From an uncultured Lacinutrix sp. (GTDB lineage: Bacteria; Bacteroidota; Bacteroidia; Flavobacteriales; Flavobacteriaceae): DNA of 64,000 nucleotides. Numbering within the stretch: the stretch's first letter is position 1; every line of letters starts with the position of its first letter. The DNA is taken from contig NZ_CANMRQ010000001.1 of the NCBI RefSeq assembly GCF_947500325.1, positions 126,001 through 190,000 of the forward strand, written 5' to 3'. A program made the translations under genes and the position numbers. This document shows positions 22,201 to 28,008 of this stretch, piece after piece. Under the pieces are notes generated by a model. The model was not told the DNA's origin and did not search any database. It saw only the letters and a list, made by a program, of their open reading frames with translations.

Positions 22201-25200
22201 GTTTGTCCTGGAGCACAAATACAAATAGACTCACCAACTATAGATGATATAGATCCTTGTAACGCGTTTTTGGAAAATATTCAATTATCGTATGCAAACG
22301 ATTTACACCAACAATACTTAGAAAATGTAAGACAAGATTTTATTAATGAGTATTTAAATAAAGCAATGACTACTCTAGTCGAGAATTTAGATTTAAATTA
22401 CGACGATAAAGAGTATCAATACACCTTATACTACTACGACCAAGCAGGTAATTTAATGCAAACGGTTTCTCCAGAAGGTATAGATAGACTTAATACTACA
22501 GCAGATGCTTCTATTAATCCTGCAATTAATCTTGCTAGAGACGAAAATATAGTTTCTGTAGCACCAGTACATAGATTAGAAACACGTTATAAATATAACT
22601 CTCTTAATCAATTAGTATTTCAAAATACGCCAGATGGAGGAGAAACACGATTTGCTTACGATGTTCTTGGTAGAATTGTAGCCTCACAAAATGCAAAACA
22701 GTTAGTAAATAAAAGTTTTAGTTATACAAAATACGATGCCTTAGGTAGAATAATAGAAGCCGGAGAAATGGCCGAAGCTGCTGGTTATTTTATTACAGAT
22801 GAAGGGATATTAATGAAAACAGCTACTATGGCTGCAGAGGTAAATGCAAATAACTACCCAGAAAATATTAGTACTGCCAGAAGTGAAGTTACTAAAACAC
22901 TGTATGACGATATGTTAACAGGTAAAGAAGCTTTATTTGAAAACTATACTTATAACCATAGAAATAGAGTAACAGCAGTATTATATTTTAATAAATACTC
23001 AGATCAAGTAGACCTTTTAAAATACGATAATGCACTCTTCTATAATTACGATGTACATGGTAATGTAAAAGAGTTAGTTACAGATATAGCAAACGAAGAC
23101 TTAATAGATTTAAATCAACGTGTTAAAAAAGTACAGTATGAGTACGATCTAATAAGTGGTAATGTTAACCAAGTTACCTATCAAAAAAATAATAACGATC
23201 AATTTATACACCGTTATAATTATGATGCAGATAATAGAATTACAACCGTTACAACATCTACAGATGGTGTAATTTGGGAACAAGAAGCAGCGTACGATTA
23301 TTATAAACATGGCCCTTTAGCTAGAAGTGTTATTGGAGATAAAAAAGTTCAAGGTTTAGATTATGTATACTCGCTTCAAGGTTGGTTAAAAGGAGTTAAT
23401 GGAGACGTTTTAGACCCAACTAAAGATGTAGGTAAAGATGCTTTTAGTAATACAGTAGCAAGAGATGCTTTTGCCTATACGCTTTCGTATTTTGATAATG
23501 ATTATAATGCATTAGCTCAAGATCCATTTAACGCTAGTACTAATCATTATACAGGTATTAGTGGTTCTCAATTATTTAATGGTAACATAAGAGGTATGAC
23601 TACTGCCCTTTTAGGTAAAGACGAAGTAGCACTAACTATAGCCTATAATAATTATAAGTACGACCAGCTAAACAGAATAAAGGCCATGCAAAGCATGGAA
23701 GGCCCAGCTTCTGGATCTGGTATATCTAAAAGTATAGACCCAATACAATCTAGCTATACTTACGATAAAAACGGAAACTTAGAAAGTTTAAATAGATCGG
23801 CTAGAGGTGAACGTGGTGGCGTCTTGGATATGGATAAATTCACTTACGATTATCAATTAGATGCTAATAATAATAAAGTATCTAACAAACTATTCGCTGT
23901 ACAAGATGATCGCTCTTTAGATCCTAATTTTGCTACAGATATAGATAGTGGGCAATCGTTTGGAAATTATAAATACGACCAAATAGGACAGTTAACAAGC
24001 GACGAACAAGAAGGCATAGAAAATATAGAATGGCGTGTAGATGGTAAAGTAAAACAAATTACAAAAAGTAATGGTTTAACTATAGCTTTCGAGTATGATG
24101 GTTTAGGTAACCGTATTGCAAAACAAACCACTAGTACAAGTAATACAGATTTAAATAAAACCACCTATTATATTAGAGACGCACAGGGTAATGTATTAAG
24201 TGTGTATACTCTAAACGATGCTAGAGATGGAGATAGTACAGCCTCTGTTTTTGAGGTAGACATTGTATTAGAAAGCGATATTATAGATACCATAGAAGGT
24301 ACTACTGCTGCACAAAACAGTATTACAGTTGCTGGCGGTATAAACAGTTATGTTGTAGAAACTAATGGACAACAAGAATTAGTAGCAAGTAACGTTATAG
24401 TTTTAAAACCTGGTTTTACTGCAAAAGCAGGTAATAACGGTTCTACGCTTAGTAATTTTGTTGCTAAAATAGAAGCTGTAGATGCACCATCAGATCTTAC
24501 ATATAAATTATCTGAGCAGCATATATATGGTAGTTCTAGATTAGGTTTACAACAACCAGAAAAAAACCTAATAGCAAATGTAGCAGGTAGACAAGCAGGA
24601 GAAGCTAATACTGTGTCTTACGAGAGAAATGTAGGAGACAAAAGGTACGAGCTTAGTAACCATTTAGGTAATGTTCTAGAAGTTATTACAGATAGAAAAC
24701 TATTATCGCGATCTAGCCTGTTTACTCCAGACGTAGTGGCTTATAATGATTACTATCCGTTTGGTATGCTGCTGCCTAATCGTAATGGTAGCAGTGATTC
24801 TTACCGTTATGGCTTCCAAGGGCAGGAGAAAGATGATGAAGTTAAGGGTGAAGGAAATTCTATTAACTTTAAATTTAGAATGCATGATCCGCGAGTGGGA
24901 AGGTTTTTTGCTACCGATCCATTATCTCCTCAATATCCTTGGTATACACCTTATCAATTTGCTGGTAATAAAGTAATAGCTTGGAGAGAATTAGAAGGGC
25001 TTGAAGAAGACAACGTAAATGACGAAATTGAAGAAAAGGATTCTAATTGGTTTACAAGAGGAATGGCTATTCTTTTTGTTAAGGCATCTCATGCTGGTAA
25101 TGAATTTGAAAAAACTGAACTAGGAGCTACACTTAATTATATTAGAAATGATGGAGAATATGTAAACCCAGATGATTTGTCTGGAGAAGAAAAGCTTATT

Positions 25201-25818
25201 AATGGGTTGACTGGGTTTGGAAATATGGTTGAAGCTACAACACTTCCATTAGCACCATTAGCAGCTACCCGCAATGGTGCAGGATTTTTAAAATCAAAAT
25301 ATAAAAAAGAGAAACCTTCTTTAAGACCTGTTAATAATAAGGTGGTTGATAATCTAGCAACATCTAAAGTAAAAGTAAAAGTAAAATTGCCTAAAATTGA
25401 GGTTCCAGAAAAACCTTTAACTCCTCCAGTAAAATTGGTGCCTTCTACAAAAAGAGAAGTAGTTGAAGCGTTTCTAAAAAATGATTTAGGAAAAACTGGA
25501 ATTGAAGCACTAGGTGTTTTAAATACAATTAACTTTAAAAAAGGTGTAAAAAAGGTTATTTTAAATACTGGAGATAGAATATGGAGATTTGTTACTCCTG
25601 GAAGAGAGAACGCTCCAGACCAGCATTTTTTCACTGATGCTTACGGAGCTGACTCTGGTCCTGCAGGTGTTGGACTAACAAGTGGAAATAAAATCTTAAT
25701 TGAATACAAAGTCACCTCTCCAACTACAGTACTACAAACAAAGATTAAAGGAACAAATCAAACTCAATTCATTTCAAAAAACCTAATAGAAAATGCAGAA
25801 GAAGTTGCCAGAGAATAA
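16264..25818 (+). CDS. giant RHS-repeat polymorphic toxin with variable C-terminal tip
   Basis: The 3184-aa protein has a signal peptide (MIKQTIKLFIATCCCFFLSLKISAQ). A DUF6443-type module lies near residues 330-480 (VVSYFDGTLRNRQTVTKIN...YDNQGRPAIEVLPTP). A long Asp/Asn-rich region follows, then classical YD repeats from about residue 2050 (YYYDQAGNLMQTVSPEG, RFAYDVLGRIVAS). The core ends at about residues 2872-2915 with RMHDPRVGRFFATDPL, PWYTPYQFAGN and RELEGLEE. The usual aspartyl self-cleavage motif DxDGL is ELEGL here. The last 270 residues are the non-conserved tip; its end (GDRIWRFVTPG...APDQHFFTD...ILIEYKVTSPTTVLQTKI) looks like a small enzyme domain, perhaps ADP-ribosyltransferase- or TNT-like, but I cannot assign an activity. 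RHS shells encapsulate and deliver such tips to competitors. A putative immunity gene follows 1 bp later. Confidence 0.85.
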   Translation: MIKQTIKLFIATCCCFFLSLKISAQTEVANASLTPSEMIIGATSEIMSPNATLPNSIVENPTINISLEILDDVVITPSIWFTYETKIRIDLINVTSGQIDDTLYRNFKIEYSPFGDIGNYVDLDLKQIKGHQKVAIRIDEILVTNKENGNSLGVTNPGNVILKLEYTANRYKALSNTLPVLNHEYIKFNGVNEVVTNAQEAEQLNISWLPIDGAIKYQLEWSWIDSFSGSGSTILLQPQNVPLKPKTFERNSARVTIKNNAFKIPLVYANGFLVYRVRAIGNRYNDYNNDNDFSKVSKYFYGQWTDGYNETTVSQWNYAVTSQHQGNKNWQFQASFAEEGKKKEVVSYFDGTLRNRQTVTKINTDGYSIVGEVIYDNQGRPAIEVLPTPDINSALDYKKDFNLNTQNKTYSHYDFDWSDPNALVCETGVTLSGMSKTKGASLYYSGENTPFVTTEKDKYIPDANNYPFSQIQYTDDNTGRIKRKSGVGLTHQIGSGHEMKYYYGTPNQNELNRLFGYKVGYNKFYKKNTVIDPNKQVSVSYLDPQGRTIATALSGNKPANIDPLEEHNTGNHNPITVDLLNKSNLDDPDTNNDNNLKFSTGHFGSFQDGLQYSGNRFVNKSDAVFSFNYKAELDILEKECGTIESTESLVYPFVYDLNINLTNECGDPVAISELETTTQLPLIDGQPATTDNQLTSFTTQLGTITNTAGSIQTLEFTTNSGALSIGNYTINKTITINEEALNTYVESYMNSACILPLDYFNLNLIDNDCVLSPEDCESFLNNTNYYDVSDNDNDTNTEFDDQESYAAYKIGLIQTDLATNGYPALTPAEIEAYTGAYIELYIAKRETCADLNALDENPDAPGEYTFTIDCYITNLRLLQDFAPGEQYAVFQDEDENIGLDPFSIYVEDVNNSFLTNASGLTTPIWKNPKSLYDNGIDFYLTDAGEEIDFIEVTPLYDDNGDFALDDAGEFTFNIPIDDLSFNQNITYNGITYNIKYLDGNGNPNVNENGVLKVLPNHVTNAKDFKDNWNPSWAQSLLYYHPEIGYSTFFSEICSQLKSTGLNYPGAENLSSSAYDDFLNQLNYTVQAGQDAIQIQGNIALENLLTNTDWLVEHDPFFKNLYQNITGTNLLGANASYSIFNANPNIDNSHTAQTISVPNPNGGTMPITIANEQEARYEIMKYALEYNADGQGIPIWQIAYRMVMCGDALLFDCTVDSYPNTLNDVIAALSPEDLEEFVNNYIAIYLSTKSKLQFVFSNIYAQQLNFYNGCIEDLNNNPLTVLSSYPQGFVNILSNYYNFNQPNPVVPAGVCYTGAANQFEGKKRRFLPFDVVSEDDNTDEDASDIVEDTDLLYWEATGNCPNALDLNLFINGLFTDQLGNLPDASNPYTNAQYLFADLYTALGGEIIENNATEPIMGANGIQIYTDSSTNTELIINVGDQNDLDSNTNNGATCPITIYADPSSTLNWSNYGANLWYITNVQNLVFTGDDAATGDQKFSFLATVNNNGETIEVVFNGQSCANIGYCGTDTTQAGSSDYDYIDPNVDINLPDGGDCLNKGKVETGIKNVFNELHENNLLFSSTPTTLSTYNSYTSSYLPEFFQEINAPILYKYDNQSFTFYYDQGGFDTNIIKIPTGLLPALSLNYIHSVSINPVMDSLLGNEATVGYAYNNGTITYNQSSFTVSAPINVTETKSIDFNCCTDSADSTTGFIALLNHLISIEPNVPNGYQPQELLDLFPFIALEANNIGIYDFEITQYVTGFNTSAPVLKFSFNDDGEFDVMLLSYPEFTQEPISISGLNFDSSAQDSYPIWNLDLPGYNFAGVESDYIRLSKIFYKNIDFNGCEDCIPVPIPSVSGTQAWQTYITTVGLDQDSNGISDTIPGYALPEWLTEAYFTDLGFKYSIEAYNQYITDLQIIANGGIDSDYFISLEQFGTNALGLGHPQTSDAVTQYANYISIVTQNNVEPLGWLAYVSQIYMKETGVCPGAQIQIDSPTIDDIDPCNAFLENIQLSYANDLHQQYLENVRQDFINEYLNKAMTTLVENLDLNYDDKEYQYTLYYYDQAGNLMQTVSPEGIDRLNTTADASINPAINLARDENIVSVAPVHRLETRYKYNSLNQLVFQNTPDGGETRFAYDVLGRIVASQNAKQLVNKSFSYTKYDALGRIIEAGEMAEAAGYFITDEGILMKTATMAAEVNANNYPENISTARSEVTKTLYDDMLTGKEALFENYTYNHRNRVTAVLYFNKYSDQVDLLKYDNALFYNYDVHGNVKELVTDIANEDLIDLNQRVKKVQYEYDLISGNVNQVTYQKNNNDQFIHRYNYDADNRITTVTTSTDGVIWEQEAAYDYYKHGPLARSVIGDKKVQGLDYVYSLQGWLKGVNGDVLDPTKDVGKDAFSNTVARDAFAYTLSYFDNDYNALAQDPFNASTNHYTGISGSQLFNGNIRGMTTALLGKDEVALTIAYNNYKYDQLNRIKAMQSMEGPASGSGISKSIDPIQSSYTYDKNGNLESLNRSARGERGGVLDMDKFTYDYQLDANNNKVSNKLFAVQDDRSLDPNFATDIDSGQSFGNYKYDQIGQLTSDEQEGIENIEWRVDGKVKQITKSNGLTIAFEYDGLGNRIAKQTTSTSNTDLNKTTYYIRDAQGNVLSVYTLNDARDGDSTASVFEVDIVLESDIIDTIEGTTAAQNSITVAGGINSYVVETNGQQELVASNVIVLKPGFTAKAGNNGSTLSNFVAKIEAVDAPSDLTYKLSEQHIYGSSRLGLQQPEKNLIANVAGRQAGEANTVSYERNVGDKRYELSNHLGNVLEVITDRKLLSRSSLFTPDVVAYNDYYPFGMLLPNRNGSSDSYRYGFQGQEKDDEVKGEGNSINFKFRMHDPRVGRFFATDPLSPQYPWYTPYQFAGNKVIAWRELEGLEEDNVNDEIEEKDSNWFTRGMAILFVKASHAGNEFEKTELGATLNYIRNDGEYVNPDDLSGEEKLINGLTGFGNMVEATTLPLAPLAATRNGAGFLKSKYKKEKPSLRPVNNKVVDNLATSKVKVKVKLPKIEVPEKPLTPPVKLVPSTKREVVEAFLKNDLGKTGIEALGVLNTINFKKGVKKVILNTGDRIWRFVTPGRENAPDQHFFTDAYGADSGPAGVGLTSGNKILIEYKVTSPTTVLQTKIKGTNQTQFISKNLIENAEEVARE
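24748..24770 (+). repeat. left copy of a 23-bp inverted repeat inside the RHS core (DYYPFGML codons)
   Basis: The run starting GATTACTATC and ending TTTGGTATGCT is identical, in inverted orientation, to 29383-29405. It encodes DYYPFGM, a conserved RHS core segment, about 125 residues before the variable tip. On either side the two copies diverge at once, even at synonymous positions (CTGCTGCCT here, CTATTACCT in the other copy). It is a candidate crossover site for exchanging the RHS tip. Confidence 0.8.
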
Positions 25819-25819
25819 T

Positions 25820-26191
25820 ATGAAACTCATAAAAACTATAGATTATATTAAAATCTTACTTTCTAAAAAAATGGAAAATAAAATAGAAGGGATAGATTTG
25901 CTATTATCTCTTCTATTAAATGTAATTGTATTTGAAACCAAAAAGAACGGAGTAATGTCTAATAAAACTGGTGAAGCGCTTATACAAATAACTTCTTTTC
26001 AATCAATTGAATATTATTATCATGGTGGTTATTTAGAATTAGATTCAGAATTAAAAAAACTTGCATATATTCTAAGTGATTACAATGAGAAGCTTAGAAA
26101 AAACGAATTGGATGTAGTTGGAAGTAAACCTGAAAATTGGGCAAATTATTTTGAAGAGCGTATAAGGGTTTTGTTGAATAATTGGGAATAG
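25820..26191 (+). CDS. putative immunity protein for the RHS tip
   Basis: The 123-aa product starts at ATG 25820, one base after the RHS stop. The longer frame from 25793 would overlap the toxin gene and is less likely. It is a small, soluble, helix-rich acidic protein (TIDYIKILLSKKMENKIEGIDLLLSLLLNV, YHGGYLELDSELKKLAYILSDYNEKLRK, NWANYFEERIRVLLNNWE) with no signal peptide, as expected of a cytoplasmic immunity protein. No named family is recognised. The call rests on position directly behind a polymorphic toxin tip, the usual arrangement. REP-A copies begin 10 bp after its stop. Confidence 0.6.
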   Translation: MKLIKTIDYIKILLSKKMENKIEGIDLLLSLLLNVIVFETKKNGVMSNKTGEALIQITSFQSIEYYYHGGYLELDSELKKLAYILSDYNEKLRKNELDVVGSKPENWANYFEERIRVLLNNWE

Positions 26192-26200
26192 AGCCCCCTT

Positions 26201-26227
26201 AGCTAGCGCTCGTCTGTGACGAGTGAC
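26201..26227 (+). repeat. REP-A copy 1
   Basis: This copy begins AGCTAGCGCT and ends GACGAGTGAC. The centre folds as CGCTCGTC / loop TGT / GACGAGTG, an 8-bp stem with one G-T pair. It is preceded by a C-rich run, as most copies are. Confidence 0.9.
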
Positions 26228-26230
26228 CCC

Positions 26231-26257
26231 AGCTAGCGCTCGTCTATGACGAGTGAC
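26231..26257 (+). repeat. REP-A copy 2
   Basis: This lies in direct tandem with copy 1, 3 bp apart. It has one substitution in the loop (TAT instead of TGT), which leaves the stem intact. Confidence 0.9.
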
Positions 26258-26284
26258 TTATAGGAAACCTAAATCAAATTGAGT

Positions 26285-26479
26285 ATGATTCTGGCAAAAA
26301 GAATTTTGGTATTAAGCATAGTTTTATTAGGTTTTAATTGTAACAATCAAAGTGGTTTTTCTTTTAAAAAACTTAATTTTAATACTAATTTATCAAAATT
26401 AGACTTCTCAAATAATGATTTGAGGTATGGGTTAGTTAATAATTGTGAGTTAGATTTCCCAGCTAGCGCTCGTCTGTGA
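26285..26479 (+). pseudogene. short lipoprotein-like ORF cut by REP-A copy 3
   Basis: From ATG 26285 the frame reads a membrane-type leader (MILAKRILVLSIVLLGFNC) and about 40 polar residues. It then runs straight into REP-A at 26461, whose bases supply the last residues and the stop. The ORF therefore looks like the 5' part of a small exported or lipoprotein gene interrupted by the repeat. The lipobox (GFNC) is imperfect. No family is recognised, and it may never have been a functional gene. Confidence 0.4.
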
Positions 26480-26487
26480 CGAGTGAC
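26461..26487 (+). repeat. REP-A copy 3
   Basis: Perfect copy, preceded by CCC. It is followed by GGCATGAGTAAAC, a 13-base extension also found beside copy 7 on the other strand, so the mobile unit is longer than the hairpin alone. Confidence 0.9.
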
Positions 26488-26505
26488 GGCATGAGTAAAC
26501 CCGAT

Positions 26506-26528
26506 AGCGCGGATTTGCAATCCGTGCT
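26506..26528. repeat. REP-B, a second and different REP-like hairpin
   Basis: The stem AGCGCGGATT, loop TGC and AATCCGTGCT form a 10-bp hairpin with one G-T pair. Like REP-A it has a 3-nt loop and begins AGCGC, but the stem sequence differs. It lies 21 bp beyond the 3' end of the RAYT remnant and may be the cognate repeat of that transposase. Confidence 0.55.
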
Positions 26529-26549
26529 CATTATCCTTTATAACAATAA

Positions 26550-26807
26550 CTAGAATACATTCAATACTAAAACAGCTAACTCATTATCTAAACTTGCATA
26601 ATTTCTTGCAGAGCTAAAGATATAATCTTCAGGGTTAGCTACTATTTTATCTTTTACAGGGTTATTATGTATATAGTTTAATTTTTGCTGTATAAATTTA
26701 TTAGAACTACATATTTCTGCATGATAACCATCTTGCCAAACTTTATAGTTTTGTTCTCGTTTTAAATGACTACAAGCCTCTTTAAAATAACCCAACATCC
26801 ATTCTCC
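26550..26807 (-). pseudogene. RAYT (Y1/IS200-like REP transposase) remnant, C-terminal part only
   Basis: The open frame encodes about 85 residues, GEWMLGYFKEACSHL...VWQDGYHAEICSSNKFIQQKLNYIHNNPVKDKIV...YIFSSARNYASLDNE. This is the C-terminal part of a REP-associated tyrosine transposase with the catalytic Tyr in LNYIHNNPV and the SSARNY motif. The N-terminal half, including the His-x-His metal site, is missing, because the frame ends exactly at REP-A copy 4. It shares the family motifs with the intact RAYT at 27334-27891 but clearly differs from it, so it represents a second lineage. It is inactive as a transposase. Confidence 0.8.
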
Positions 26808-26809
26808 CC

Positions 26810-26834
26810 AGCTAGCGCTCGTCTGTGACGAGTG
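26810..26834 (+). repeat. REP-A copy 4, at the break of the RAYT remnant
   Basis: The hairpin is intact but the last bases differ (GAGTG then CCGT). It begins 3 bp after the last readable codon of the truncated transposase, so its arrival or an associated deletion probably removed the 5' half. A GAGTAAAC extension follows, as beside copies 3 and 7. Confidence 0.88.
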
Positions 26835-26873
26835 CCGTATCGAGTAAACAGGGAAATAATAATGAATAAATAG

Positions 26874-26908
26874 AAAAGCTTTTACAGAGATGTAAAGGCT
26901 TTTTTTTT
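26874..26908 (+). terminator. hairpin with T run, part of an extended REP-A unit
   Basis: AAAGCTTTTACA, loop GAGA and TGTAAAGGCTTT form a stem with a bulged base, followed by eight more T residues. The same type of hairpin flanks both ends of the intact RAYT gene. It follows REP-A copy 4, so this looks like a leftover end of a RAYT-type unit and could also terminate transcription rightward. Confidence 0.6.
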
Positions 26909-26944
26909 GCTTTAAGAAACGTGCCTTTTTGGTTTTAAAATCCC

Positions 26945-26971
26945 AGCTAGCGCTCGTCTGTGACGAGTGAC
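26945..26971 (+). repeat. REP-A copy 5
   Basis: Perfect 27-bp copy preceded by CCC. It lies 37 bp before the start of the small membrane protein gene. Confidence 0.9.
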
Positions 26972-27008
26972 TTAATACTATTTACAAACTATTATTTTAT
27001 AAATTAAA

Positions 27009-27251
27009 ATGAGAAGGATAATTTTAGGATATATATTTTACTTGCTTGGAATACTTTTTGGGTTTAGTGTAGTTGGAAATATTTTTAGATTCCTAACAGG
27101 AAGCTTTTCTAAGACTACAATAGGAATAATAGAAGATTTACTTGCAATATTAATAGCAGGGTTTTTAGCCTATATATTTATTAAATATGGAAATAAGTTT
27201 CTTAAGAAAAAACCAGAAGATAACATTAACCAAATAGGAAATAATTCTTAG
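27009..27251 (+). CDS. small two-helix membrane protein between REP-A copies
   Basis: The 80-aa product has two predicted membrane helices (IILGYIFYLLGILFGFSVVG and LLAILIAGFLAYIFIKYG) and a polar Lys/Asn-rich tail. The stop codon TAG is formed by the first bases of REP-A copy 6, so either the gene ended there by chance or it is slightly truncated. It could be a displaced immunity gene, since many RHS loci keep orphan immunity genes, but nothing in its sequence proves this. No family is recognised. Confidence 0.5.
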   Translation: MRRIILGYIFYLLGILFGFSVVGNIFRFLTGSFSKTTIGIIEDLLAILIAGFLAYIFIKYGNKFLKKKPEDNINQIGNNS

Positions 27252-27275
27252 CTAGCGCTCGTCTGTGACGAGTGA
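27250..27275 (+). repeat. REP-A copy 6, left end of the RAYT unit
   Basis: An intact hairpin that departs from the consensus after GAGTGA. It is oriented toward the RAYT gene and mirrors copy 7 on the far side. Confidence 0.9.
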
Positions 27276-27304
27276 ACACAACAGTAGGTAAACAAATTAT
27301 AAAT

Positions 27305-27332
27305 AAAGTCTTTACAGGAATGTAAAGACTTT
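27305..27332 (-). terminator. hairpin directly behind the RAYT stop
   Basis: A perfect 12-bp stem, AAAGTCTTTACA paired with TGTAAAGACTTT, with a four-base loop. It lies one base beyond the RAYT stop codon. It probably terminates the transposase transcript and may also be a structural end of the unit. Confidence 0.7.
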
Positions 27333-27333
27333 A

Positions 27334-27891
27334 TTATGCCAAAAAGCCTGTATTATCTATTTCTAAAACGGTATTATCATCTTGGTAATTTCTTGCACTT
27401 GAATATTTCCAATCTATAACATTGGTTACAAAACCACTTTCTACAGGGTTATTATGAATATAATCTATCTTTTGTTTGATTACTTTTTCGCTCCATAATT
27501 CTATGGGCTTGTTATGATGTTGCCAAAATTGATAAGTAGATATATTACCTTGCTTTTTTCCAGCACGTTTAAACATCCATAATAGCCATTCTTTTCTACT
27601 TTCCTGTGGATTGTTTTCTATAGCCTCTATTACTTTTTTTGAAGTATGCTTTTTAAAATCTCGCAACAACTCCATAGGTTTTTCATTACTAGACCTAAAT
27701 ATAAAATGAATATGGCTTGGCATAAAACAATAACAATACAGCTCCATACTTTTCTCTTTTCTGCAATAATTTACACTTTCTGCCAGCACATCAAGGTACA
27801 CTTGCCTTGTAAATACATCTATCCAATTAACTGTGGCAAAACTTACAAAGTATAAACCTCTCTTATTATGAAACTTATATTTCCTACTCAT
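27334..27891 (-). CDS. REP-associated tyrosine transposase (RAYT, Y1_Tnp/IS200-like)
   Basis: The 185-aa protein starts at ATG 27891 (MSRKYKFHNKRGLYFVSFATVNWIDVFTR), the usual start of this family. A longer in-frame ORF reaching 27975 reads through a hairpin and is not credible. The metal-binding HUH motif is visible in FMPSHIHFIF, and the catalytic tyrosine in KIDYIHNNPVESG, followed by DWKYSSARNYQ. Such enzymes are single-strand, Tyr-dependent nucleases that cut and join REP hairpins and are usually single-copy and domesticated. All motifs are intact, so it may be active. Its cognate repeat is almost certainly REP-A, seven copies of which lie within 1.8 kb. Confidence 0.9.
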   Translation of the reverse strand: MSRKYKFHNKRGLYFVSFATVNWIDVFTRQVYLDVLAESVNYCRKEKSMELYCYCFMPSHIHFIFRSSNEKPMELLRDFKKHTSKKVIEAIENNPQESRKEWLLWMFKRAGKKQGNISTYQFWQHHNKPIELWSEKVIKQKIDYIHNNPVESGFVTNVIDWKYSSARNYQDDNTVLEIDNTGFLA

Positions 27892-27905
27892 ATAACTAAA
27901 ATACA

Positions 27906-27934
27906 AAAAGCTTCTACATTGCTGTAAAAGCTTT
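27906..27934. repeat. hairpin upstream of the RAYT gene
   Basis: AAAGCTTCTACA and TGTAAAAGCTTT form an imperfect stem of the same type as those at 26874-26908 and 27305-27332. It lies between the transposase start and the right REP-A, so it is in the 5' leader of the transposase message and could limit its expression. Confidence 0.55.
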
Positions 27935-27963
27935 CTTTTATTTGTTGTTTGTTTACTCATGCC

Positions 27964-27990
27964 GTCACTCGTCACAGACGAGCGCTAGCT
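27964..27990 (-). repeat. REP-A copy 7, reversed, right end of the RAYT unit
   Basis: Perfect copy on the minus strand, with the C run as GGGGG on the plus strand and the GGCATGAGTAAAC extension pointing toward the transposase gene. Confidence 0.9.
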
Positions 27991-28008
27991 GGGGGCTTTG
28001 TTTTTATT

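Larger units (their letters stand above)
27250..27990 (-). mobile_element. RAYT unit bounded by inverted REP-A repeats
   Basis: A single transposase gene is enclosed by two hairpins and two REP-A copies in opposite orientation. The order is REP-A (27250-27275), hairpin (27305-27332), RAYT coding strand minus, hairpin (27906-27934), REP-A reversed (27964-27990). The total is 741 bp. RAYTs mobilise REP sequences and are normally found flanked by their cognate REPs, which fits here. Confidence 0.75.

Noticed and set aside
26201-26990. The repeated 27-bp element as a CRISPR array
   Set aside because: Spacing is irregular (3 to 682 bp), one copy is reversed, ORFs lie between copies, and no cas genes are present. 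The hairpin plus RAYT explains it.
27892-27975. N-terminal extension of the RAYT up to 27975
   Set aside because: The extra 28 codons read through the leader hairpin and the GAGTAAAC repeat extension. The family starts at MSRKYKF.
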